DNA of 6,383 bases from Chloroflexota bacterium (GTDB taxonomy: Bacteria; Chloroflexota; Limnocylindria; Limnocylindrales; CSP1-4), in contig JAJYDP010000300.1 in NCBI GenBank assembly GCA_021777365.1, positions 1 through 6,383 on the forward strand, read 5' to 3'. Shown piece after piece: positions 1 through 5,182 of this stretch. The position numbers were made by a program, and so were the translations under genes. The notes under the pieces were generated by a model that worked only from the letters and a program-made list of their open reading frames with translations, was not told the DNA's origin and did no database searches. Positions within the stretch are counted from its first letter, which is position 1. Each line of letters begins with the position of its first letter.

Positions 1-1957
1 GCGCGTCAGCGGGCGTCTGCGAGGGCGCGGCACCGGTGAGAATCCGGACGATCGGCGAGACCGCGCCCCGCGCGCGGGTCGGGCCCGCCCCCGGTAGCTC
101 GACGCCCACGGGCGATGCCGGCCGGCGCACGGGCGGCGGAACCAACGGCGCGAGGAACCGCGAGCCTGGCCTCGCGCTGTCGCGCCCGTTCGAGGCCGCC
201 CGCCGGTGTGCCCAGCCGAGCCAGAGGGCACGCTTCGCGCGCGTCAGTCCAACGTAGAGCAGGCGGCGCTCCTCGGCGAGGGCGTCGGGATCCGCCAGCG
301 CCTGGCGGATGGGGAGCGTGCCCTCCTCGAGCCCCGGCAGGAGGACCGCGTCCCATTCGAGCCCCTTCGCGCGATGCAGCGTGAGGAGTTCGACGCCGCC
401 CGCGCCCCGGGTCCGCTCCTCCTCGGCCGCACGGGCCGCGAGGTGGTCGACGAATGCGATGAGCGTGCCGTCGGAGTGCTCCTTGGCATAGGCGGCGGCG
501 ATGGCACGGAGCGCATCCCCGGAGGCCGCCCGCTGGCGCGCCTCCTCGCCCGCTGCCTGCTCGGCCTCATCGGCGAGCGCGAAGACGCGGTCGAGCACGG
601 CCGCGATGCGCGCCGGGAGTCGATAGGCGCCCGGCTCCGCCGCCGTGTCGGACAGCTCGCGCCGGGTGGCGCGCCGCAGCTCCGCGATCGCCTGCCTGAC
701 CTCGGGCCGGGCGTAGAACCCGGTCCCGAGCACCTGGTACGCGATGCCTGCTGCGGCCAGCGCCGCCTCGAGCGGCACGAGCTGGGCATTCGTGCGCACG
801 AGCACCGCGATCCCGGCGGGCGCGATCCCGGCCTGCAGGTGGCGGCGCACCTCGGCGACCAGCGCGGCGAGCTCGGCGTCGGCCGACGGGAACGCGTGGA
901 TCCCCGGGGCAGGCCCGGCGGGCCGGGTGGCCACGAGGCGCTTGGCGCGCCCCTCGGACGCGAGCAGCCGGTTCGCCAGATCGAGCACCTGGGGGCTCGA
1001 GCGGTAGTTGCGCGAGAGCGTCACCTCGCGGGCACCCTCGAAGCGCGCTGTGAAGTCGCGCAGGAAGGCGCTCGTCGCGCCAGTGAACGAGTAGATCGTC
1101 TGGTCCTCGTCGCCCACCACGCACACCTCACGGCGATTGCCGAGCCAGGCCAGCAGCAGCGCGAAGCTCAGGGCGTTCGTGTCCTGGAACTCGTCGACGG
1201 TGAACCAGCGGTACCGCTCGCGCACCTGCGCCGCGACCGCATCGTTGGACTCGATCAGCTCGAGCGTGCGCCCGAGCATGTCCTCGAAGTCGATGGCCCC
1301 GGCGCGCTCCTTGGTGCGCTCGTAGTCGCGCCAGAAGGACGCGAACAGGGCGGGCGGCAGGGGCCCCACGCGCCCCGCCGCGACGAGCGGATCCGCCCCG
1401 TAGGTGGCGGGGGTGAGCCGGCGCACCTTGGCCCACTCGATCTCGTCCGCGAGGTCCTTGGCCGGACGGAAGCGGTACCCGCCGGGCAGCGCCCGCGCCA
1501 GGCGGGTCACGAGCGGGGCCTTGGAGGCGAGGATCTCGGGGAGCGGCCGATCGCTCACCTGCGGCCAGAAGTAGGTCAGCTGGCGCAGCGCGGCGGCGTG
1601 GAAGGTCGAGGCCGCCACGCCGGGCACGCCCAGGGCGCGCAGGCGCTCCTGCATCTCGCGTGCGGCGCGCTCGGTGAAGGTCACGACCAGCGCGTGACGT
1701 GGCGCGTGGGCGCCGGACGCGGCGGCGTAGGCCACGCGCCGGGTGATGACCCGCGTCTTGCCGGAGCCCGCGCCGGCGTGGATGACGAGGGGGCCCTGCG
1801 TGCGCTGCACCGCCTGTCGCTGCTCCGGATCGAGATCAGCCAGCAGCACCTCGAGCGACGTCGGCTCGGCGATGAGGCGGGTTCGAGAGGCTGGTCGTGC
1901 TCCGTCGGTCACCAGATCCCTGCCCGCACCCTTGCAGCGCGCCTCGACGTCGCGCAT
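1..1957 (-). CDS. uvrD2: UvrD2-like SF1A ATP-dependent DNA helicase, C-terminus beyond left edge
   Basis: This is a 3'-5' DNA helicase of the UvrD/PcrA/Rep superfamily, expected to unwind DNA in repair or replication restart. The visible 652 residues carry the helicase motifs in order: LDPEQRQAV (Q-motif region, 42-50), Walker A AGAGSGKT (61-68), VTFTERAAREM (motif Ia), DEFQDTN (Walker B, 255-261), GDEDQTIYSFTGA (motif III, from 282), NYRSSPQVLDLAN (motif IV, from 317), TLHRAKGLEW (motif V, 526-535) and YVGLTRAK (motif VI, 568-575). The string TFHAAALRQLTYFWP, then DEIEWAK, is typical of the actinobacterial UvrD2 branch, which often ends in an HRDC domain. That domain would lie off the window. 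The frame is still open at base 2. The start is uncertain: ATG at 1957 is the first possible one after an in-frame TGA at 2036-2038, but its ribosome site is weak. GTG at 1912, preceded by AGGGA, would give a 27-residue leader before the Q motif, closer to relatives. No frameshift was seen. The family is very sure; the UvrD2 subtype is likely. Confidence 0.93.
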   Translation of the reverse strand, partial: MRDVEARCKGAGRDLVTDGARPASRTRLIAEPTSLEVLLADLDPEQRQAVQRTQGPLVIHAGAGSGKTRVITRRVAYAAASGAHAPRHALVVTFTERAAREMQERLRALGVPGVAASTFHAAALRQLTYFWPQVSDRPLPEILASKAPLVTRLARALPGGYRFRPAKDLADEIEWAKVRRLTPATYGADPLVAAGRVGPLPPALFASFWRDYERTKERAGAIDFEDMLGRTLELIESNDAVAAQVRERYRWFTVDEFQDTNALSFALLLAWLGNRREVCVVGDEDQTIYSFTGATSAFLRDFTARFEGAREVTLSRNYRSSPQVLDLANRLLASEGRAKRLVATRPAGPAPGIHAFPSADAELAALVAEVRRHLQAGIAPAGIAVLVRTNAQLVPLEAALAAAGIAYQVLGTGFYARPEVRQAIAELRRATRRELSDTAAEPGAYRLPARIAAVLDRVFALADEAEQAAGEEARQRAASGDALRAIAAAYAKEHSDGTLIAFVDHLAARAAEEERTRGAGGVELLTLHRAKGLEWDAVLLPGLEEGTLPIRQALADPDALAEERRLLYVGLTRAKRALWLGWAHRRAASNGRDSARPGSRFLAPLVPPPVRRPASPVGVELPGAGPTRARGAVSPIVRILTGAAPSQTPADA

Positions 1958-2062
1958 TTCCCAGTTGCACTCATCGTCTGCGCCGCCCCAGACCGAGCAG
2001 CGACGAACGGTGACACCCTCACGGCCCTTCTCGGTTCATTTCGACACGCCCCCGGCGACGGT

Positions 2063-2068
2063 AGCGTA
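2063..2068 (-). promoter_or_regulatory. Candidate -10 element (TACGCT) for the helicase
   Basis: Read on the minus strand, this hexamer is TACGCT, which fits the TAnnnT pattern of housekeeping promoters in high-GC bacteria. It would start transcription near 2056 and leave a leader of about 100 nt before ATG 1957. No good -35 is visible, and the plus strand also reads TAGCGT here, so the direction is ambiguous. Confidence 0.28.
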
Positions 2069-2168
2069 GGCGACCGGGCGGGAACGAGGAGGGCAGGAGG
2101 CCGCAAAGACCTGTGCTGCGGGACATTCAACGAGCAGATCATGCTGCGGCTGCAGTCCGATCGATGCG

Positions 2169-2185
2169 CGGTCCGCGGTGGACCG
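2169..2185. repeat. Short inverted repeat, possible operator
   Basis: CGGTCC, a 5-nt spacer and GGACCG form a perfect 6-bp inverted repeat. It lies 16 to 32 bases upstream of the candidate -10 at 2201-2206, so it overlaps the expected -35 zone of the VOC gene promoter. That placement would suit a small dimeric repressor. A 6-bp palindrome in GC-rich DNA can also arise by chance. Confidence 0.3.
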
Positions 2186-2200
2186 GCGTGACCCGTGGCG

Positions 2201-2206
2201 TAGCAT
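2201..2206 (+). promoter_or_regulatory. Candidate -10 element (TAGCAT) for the VOC gene
   Basis: TAGCAT fits TAnnnT. The same seven bases GTAGCAT recur directly before the gene at 3248. Transcription would start near 2213, giving a leader of about 60 nt that includes the ribosome binding site at 2258-2264. No clear -35 is visible. Confidence 0.42.
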
Positions 2207-2273
2207 CGACGGCGACGAGCCGGCATCCGCCCGGCATGCCAGGCCAACGTCCCGTACAGGGGGGCTGTCGACG

Positions 2274-2639
2274 ATGGCGCACGGCGAGTACACACACATC
2301 GAGATCCCGGCCGACGACCTGGATCGCGCCCGCCGCTTCTACTCGGGAGCGTTCGGGTGGAACATCGACGCGATGGCGGGCTTCAATGACTACCTCGTCT
2401 ACCGCACCACCGGCGACCATCCGGTGGGAGGCGGGATCGGGCGCAGGAACGTCAACGTCGCCCCGACGATCGTGAACTACGTCGAGGTCGACTCGATCGA
2501 GGCCTCGCTCACCAGGATCCGCGAGCTGGGCGGCGGCGTGAGCGGGGACAGGCAAGAGGTCCCCGGGATGGGGTGGTGGATCGGCGTGACCGACAGCGAG
2601 GGGAACGCGTTCGCGCTGTTCGAGCCGCGAAGGGGCTGA
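2274..2639 (+). CDS. VOC-superfamily (glyoxalase/bleomycin-resistance fold) protein
   Basis: A 121-residue single-domain protein of the vicinal oxygen chelate fold. These proteins form dimers with a metal or ligand site between beta-alpha-beta-beta-beta modules; substrates differ widely and cannot be read from sequence here. The N-terminal module has HIEIP (8-12), then the signature DLDRARRFYSGAFGW (15-29). The C-terminal module has VNYVEVDSIEASLTRIRELGG (67-87 region) and ends WWIGVTDSEGNAFALFEP (101-118), the usual closing strand pair. Candidate metal ligands are H8 or E10, E71 and E117, but a complete His/Glu set is not certain, so it may be non-catalytic. ATG 2274 was chosen over the upstream in-frame ATG at 2178 because AGGGGGG lies 9 nt before it and the fold begins at once. 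It is monocistronic and diverges from the helicase. Its stop is close to the metallo-beta-lactamase remnant on the other strand. Confidence 0.88.
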   Translation: MAHGEYTHIEIPADDLDRARRFYSGAFGWNIDAMAGFNDYLVYRTTGDHPVGGGIGRRNVNVAPTIVNYVEVDSIEASLTRIRELGGGVSGDRQEVPGMGWWIGVTDSEGNAFALFEPRRG

Positions 2640-2658
2640 ACTGAGGAGCGCCGCCATT

Positions 2659-3039
2659 CGCGCGGCGCAGTCGCTCGGCCGCGCCGGGATCGTGCGCCGG
2701 CAGGATGGCCAGGTCGCCCACCAGGAGCAACGGCGGCTTGCCCGGGCGACGGACGAGCAGCGACATCGAGCCCGGCGTGTGCCCGGGTGTGGGCAGCAGG
2801 AGGAGTGAACCGTCGCCCATGACGTCATACGCCGCCGTGAATGGCGCCACGGCCGGGTCGTGGGTCGGTGCGAACTCGATCCGGCGGTAGCGGACGCCCG
2901 GCAGGTCGATGTGCTTGCGCAGGAAGCCGCGCAGCTCGGGCCAAGGCTGCTCCATCGCCTGCCACTCGGCGTCGGCGACGATGAACTCGGTGCCGGGCAG
3001 GTACGGGATGCCGCCGATGTGGTCCTCGTGGAGGTGGGA
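2659..3039 (-). pseudogene. Truncated, internally deleted metallo-beta-lactamase-fold hydrolase remnant
   Basis: This minus-strand frame encodes a clear MBL-fold core of the AHL-lactonase/glyoxalase II-like type. It has SHLHEDHIGGIPYLPG (HxHxDH ligands at 3019-3036), then ADAEWQAM, then LPTPGHTPGSMSLLV (third ligand His), then LLLVGDL (bridging Asp) and ILPAHDPGAAERL (last ligand His). Family members normally have about 60-80 residues of N-terminal strands before HxHxDH; these are missing and replaced by Crp-like sequence in another frame. They also normally have some 30 residues between the VGDL and LPAHDP motifs, whereas here VGDL runs straight into AILPAHDP (junction near 2709/2710). The C-terminal stop is absent and the frame runs on into the antisense of the VOC gene. 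About 127 of the usual 240-280 residues remain. No start codon with a ribosome site was found. I read it as a decayed gene; a functional miniature enzyme is unlikely. Confidence 0.75.
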
Positions 3040-3040
3040 T

Positions 3041-3178
3041 CGGGACTCCGACCGTGGCACCCGGCCGCGCATAGCGCACCGTGACCTGGCGGCCCTCAGC
3101 GGACGTGAGGTAGATCCGGACGAGCCCGGCCACGATCAGTCCCGTTCGCGGCGGGTCGCCTCTCGTGTCGAAACGAAC
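3041..3178 (-). pseudogene. Fragment of a Crp/Fnr-family cNMP-binding domain
   Basis: About 46 codons in a frame different from the adjoining MBL remnant read as the middle of a cyclic-nucleotide-binding beta-roll. They show RGDPPRTGLIVAG, then LVRIYLTSAEGRQVTVRY, then ARPGATVG, matching the Crp/Fnr pattern of IVxGxVR, then GRQxTxRYxxPG, then G. The upstream strands, the rest of the beta-roll, the dimer helix and the HTH domain of a normal ~220-residue regulator are all absent. Readable homology stops at 3040-3060, where the MBL frame takes over. A GTG at 3131-3133 could open this frame but would give only a short shadow protein. It is best seen as the remnant of a regulator joined by deletion to the MBL relic. 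Confidence 0.65.
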
Positions 3179-3184
3179 TGCGCT

Positions 3185-3212
3185 CGCTCGATCTCCCTTC
3201 GGAGATCGAGCG
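3185..3212. repeat. Perfect 12-bp inverted repeat (hairpin, CTTC loop)
   Basis: CGCTCGATCTCC, the 4-nt loop CTTC and GGAGATCGAGCG form a 12-bp perfect stem. It lies between the Crp remnant and the -10 of the gene at 3248. No T-tract follows on either strand, so it is not a textbook intrinsic terminator. It could be a T-less terminator, an operator centred about 37 bp upstream of the candidate -10, or a leftover of a mobile or repeated element. Only one copy is present in the window. Confidence 0.7.
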
Positions 3213-3234
3213 CCGGAGCTGTGGACGGCGCCCG

Positions 3235-3240
3235 TAGCAT
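3235..3240 (+). promoter_or_regulatory. Candidate -10 element (TAGCAT), leaderless arrangement
   Basis: TAGCAT ends 7 nt before the ATG at 3248, so transcription would begin at or within a base of the start codon. This is the usual geometry of leaderless transcripts in high-GC bacteria. It agrees with the absence of a Shine-Dalgarno sequence. No convincing -35 was found. Confidence 0.5.
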
Positions 3241-3247
3241 TACGGCA

Positions 3248-3877
3248 ATGGTCGAGTTCGAGGCCTACGCCGCCGACTGCCGCGTGTATGGCAGCGTCAG
3301 CCTCGGTGACGCGCGCCTGACCGACCTGCTCAACGCCGCATCAGAAGTGCTGATCCGGGACGCGCGGCTCACGAGCCTCGCGGACGACCACGAGGTGGCG
3401 GTGCCCGAGCTCACCGTCGCGCTGGACGAGCTGTACGCGGTGGTGGCCAGCGGCCCGCGCGGAGACGCCGCCCGGCGGGTCCGGACACGCATGACCCGCG
3501 TGCGCGTGGAGCTGGGGCCGTACCACGTGGAGGGGACGCTGCACGGTCTCCCGGCCGGCGACCCTCTCGGCATGGTCCTGCGCCGGCCCGCCTGGGTGCC
3601 GCTCACCGATGTCAGGATCACCTACGGCAGCGGGCCGGACGGAGTGACCGACGAAGTGCCGACCCTGCTGATCAACCGCGAACTGGCGAGCTCGATGCGG
3701 GCGGTGGAAGGGGAGGCCGGCGTGCTGCGCTGGGAGGCGGCCAACCCGCAGGTGGGTGCGGCGCGGGCTGCCGAGCCGGCACGCCGAGCGGACCAGGGCG
3801 ACGCGGGACGCGATCGCCCGGCGGAGACCCTGACGGCGGAGACCCTGCCTGCGCCGCCTGCGCCGCCTGCACCGTAA
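3248..3877 (+). CDS. Unrecognised two-repeat beta-rich protein with Pro/Ala tail
   Basis: A 209-residue soluble protein with no signal peptide or membrane segment; I cannot name its family with confidence. Residues 11-66 and 92-153 look like two diverged copies of one beta-rich module. The first runs CRVYGSVSLG, RLTDLLN, VLIRDARLT, VPELTVALDELYAVV. The second runs YHVEGTLHGLP, PLGMVLRRP, VPLTDVRIT, VPTLLINRELASSMRAV. They are joined by a basic linker with SGPRGDAARRVRTR (68-81). The RLTDLLN then IRDARLT pattern recalls small bacterial domains of unknown function that share an RLxDLLN motif. After about residue 155 the sequence is Ala/Glu/Arg-rich and ends in three PAP units, probably disordered. 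ATG 3248 was chosen because the TAGCAT element stands 7 nt before it and no ribosome site is present. The open frame extends upstream to 2909 but that part lies over the relics. It converges with the SDR gene, the stops being 20 bp apart. Confidence 0.8.
   Translation: MVEFEAYAADCRVYGSVSLGDARLTDLLNAASEVLIRDARLTSLADDHEVAVPELTVALDELYAVVASGPRGDAARRVRTRMTRVRVELGPYHVEGTLHGLPAGDPLGMVLRRPAWVPLTDVRITYGSGPDGVTDEVPTLLINRELASSMRAVEGEAGVLRWEAANPQVGAARAAEPARRADQGDAGRDRPAETLTAETLPAPPAPPAP
3820..3874 (+). repeat. In-frame short tandem repeats in the C-terminal tail
   Basis: A 13-bp direct repeat GGCGGAGACCCTG occurs at 3820-3832 and 3835-3847 (period 15 nt, encoding two AETL-like units). Three 9-bp units, CCTGCGCCG twice then CCTGCACCG (3848-3874), follow directly and encode PAP three times. 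The TAA stop comes next. All are in frame, so copy-number change by slippage would lengthen or shorten the tail without breaking the gene. Confidence 0.8.
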
Positions 3878-3897
3878 GGCGCCGCCCGGGTCGCCCC

Positions 3898-4704
3898 CTA
3901 CCAGGTCGGATGCGCCAGCATCCCTCCGTCGACCACCAGGTTGGCCCCGGTCACGAACCGGGCCATCGGCGAGGCCAGGAACAGTACCGCGTCGGCGATG
4001 TCGTCCGGCAGCCCGAGGCGGCCGAGCGGCACGTGCGCCAGCCAGCGACGGACGCCGTCGGGCCAGTCCCGCTCCAGAGCCGCGTTCCAGGTCAACCCGG
4101 GCGACACCGAGTTCACGCGGATTCCGTGCGTCCCCAGCTCGAGTGCCGCCGCCCGCGTGTGCATGAGCACGCCCGCCTTGCTTGCCGCGTAGTGGCTGTG
4201 GGCCCACGCCGGCTGCAACCCCTCGATCGACGCGACGTTGACGATCGCGCCCCCGCCGCCCTGGGCAAGGAAGACCCGCGCGGCCTCTCGCGTGCAGAGG
4301 AAGACACCCCGCAGGTTCGTGTCGAGCAGGGCGTCCCAGTCGTCGACCGACTGTTCGGTGAGCACCCGTGACGGCTGGATGCCCGCGCAGTTGACGAGGA
4401 TGTCGAGCCGGCCGAGCGCGGCCACGGCCGCGTCGATCGCCCGCCCCACCTGCGCCTCGTCCGTCACGTCGAGGGCCAGCGCGACGGCTGCGCCCCCGCG
4501 TTCGCGGATCCGCGCGACTGTGCTGCCGGGTGCCTCGTCGGCCGAGCGGGCGGCCACCGCGACCGCGGCGCCGGCCTCCGCGAGCCGGCCGGCGATGGCG
4601 GCGCCGATCCCGCGGCTCGCGCCCGTCACGAGCGCGACCGACCCCGCCAGGTCGACCAGGCGATCGACCGGGGGCGGCTCGGGCGGGGGGACGGCCGGGG
4701 CCAT
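3898..4704 (-). CDS. Classical short-chain dehydrogenase/reductase (SDR), FabG-like
   Basis: A 268-residue Rossmann-fold oxidoreductase that interconverts an alcohol and a ketone using a nicotinamide cofactor; the substrate cannot be inferred. Key elements are the cofactor loop TGASRGIG (27-34), D79 of LALDVTD, NCAG (105-108), N130, catalytic S159 in NVASIEG, and Y172 and K176 in HYAASK. The end, RFVTGANLVVDGG, is typical of the SDR C-terminus. R31 and the Arg after the second strand (R53 in AARS) favour NADP(H), as an inference. The N-terminus has a Pro-rich extension (PAVPPPEPPP) before the first strand. The start at 4704 is firm because GGGAAGGAGGA ends 6-7 nt upstream. It is the last gene of the minus-strand operon, 19 nt after the cupin stop. 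Similarity to FabG is general; nearby genes do not suggest fatty-acid synthesis, so no symbol is given. Confidence 0.93.
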   Translation of the reverse strand: MAPAVPPPEPPPVDRLVDLAGSVALVTGASRGIGAAIAGRLAEAGAAVAVAARSADEAPGSTVARIRERGGAAVALALDVTDEAQVGRAIDAAVAALGRLDILVNCAGIQPSRVLTEQSVDDWDALLDTNLRGVFLCTREAARVFLAQGGGGAIVNVASIEGLQPAWAHSHYAASKAGVLMHTRAAALELGTHGIRVNSVSPGLTWNAALERDWPDGVRRWLAHVPLGRLGLPDDIADAVLFLASPMARFVTGANLVVDGGMLAHPTW

Positions 4705-4723
4705 GGTGGTCCTCCTTCCCTGG

Positions 4724-5182
4724 TCAGAACCGGCACAGGCGCCTGAGGCGTTCGTCGTGCGCAGGGTACCGCCCCTCGAGGTCCGCCCATCGCGCGAAGG
4801 ACACGCCGGCGTCCGTGTACGGCGGCGCCATGAAGGTCGACACGAGGCTCCACGGCCCGAGCGGCTCGGCCGCCTGCCAGGTGCCGGGCGGGACCACGAC
4901 CTGGGGGCGCTGTCCGGCTTCGAGATCCGGGCCCAGGACCGGCTCGCTCACCGTCCCGGCGGCGTCGATGAGCAGCATCCGGACAGGAGCGCCGAGGTGG
5001 TGGGCCCAGATCTCGAGATCCTCGAGCCGGTGGAGCCCGGAGAAGTCCGGGTGCTCCAGCAGGTAGTAGATGGCGCTCGACCGTTCGTCGTGCCACGTCT
5101 GCGCGACGTGCCCGCCCTCCGGCACGAGCGGGGTCAGCCCGAGGACCTCGACGACCCGGGCGGCCGTCAACGTGTCGATCAT
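4724..5182 (-). CDS. DUF985-type cupin (Cupin_5) protein
   Basis: A 152-residue single-domain RmlC-like cupin. It shows the family landmarks in order: LVPEGGH (19-25; family consensus PHPEGG), SSAIYYLL (35-42), SGLHRLEDLEIW (48-59), PVLGPDLEAGQRPQVVVPPGTWQAA (81-105 region), and SLVSTFMAPPYT (112-123). H51 and E57 stand where relatives have the ligands of the HRL-xx-DEIW motif; the usual Asp before Glu is Leu here. The biochemical function of this family is poorly defined; sugar or small-acid binding has been proposed from structure. ATG 5182 is preceded by GGGAGG with 6 nt spacing and overlaps the stop of the membrane protein gene (ATGA), so translation is probably coupled. The stop lies 19 nt before the SDR start. 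The length matches the family. Confidence 0.87.
   Translation of the reverse strand: MIDTLTAARVVEVLGLTPLVPEGGHVAQTWHDERSSAIYYLLEHPDFSGLHRLEDLEIWAHHLGAPVRMLLIDAAGTVSEPVLGPDLEAGQRPQVVVPPGTWQAAEPLGPWSLVSTFMAPPYTDAGVSFARWADLEGRYPAHDERLRRLCRF

Larger units (their letters stand above)
1958..2273. other. Divergent intergenic region between helicase and VOC genes
   Basis: This 316-bp stretch separates two divergently transcribed genes and must hold both promoters. I see no credible coding sequence: the open frames crossing it have no recognisable protein content and are shadows or spurious. It contains candidate -10 elements on each strand, a short inverted repeat (2169-2185) and the ribosome binding site AGGGGGG (2258-2264) of the VOC gene. 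No T-tract terminator or riboswitch-like fold was recognised by eye. Confidence 0.6.

Noticed and set aside
206..2191. 661-codon plus-strand open frame, the longest in the window
   Set aside because: It is antisense and codon-aligned to the helicase, which has every SF1 motif in order. The plus-strand translation has no recognisable family and is rich in Arg, Gly and Ala, as expected for a GC-rich shadow.
1909..2299. Two minus-strand open frames (128 and 87 codons) in the divergent intergenic region
   Set aside because: They overlap the VOC start and the helicase promoter zone, have no ribosome site, and their translations resemble no protein family.
2909..3247. Upstream extension of the 3248 gene frame
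   Set aside because: It lies antisense to the MBL and Crp remnants, has no ribosome site, and the recognisable repeat module begins just after ATG 3248.
3878..3897. Bidirectional terminator between the convergent stops
   Set aside because: Only a weak GGCG/CGCC pairing is present in 20 bp, with no T-tract on either strand.
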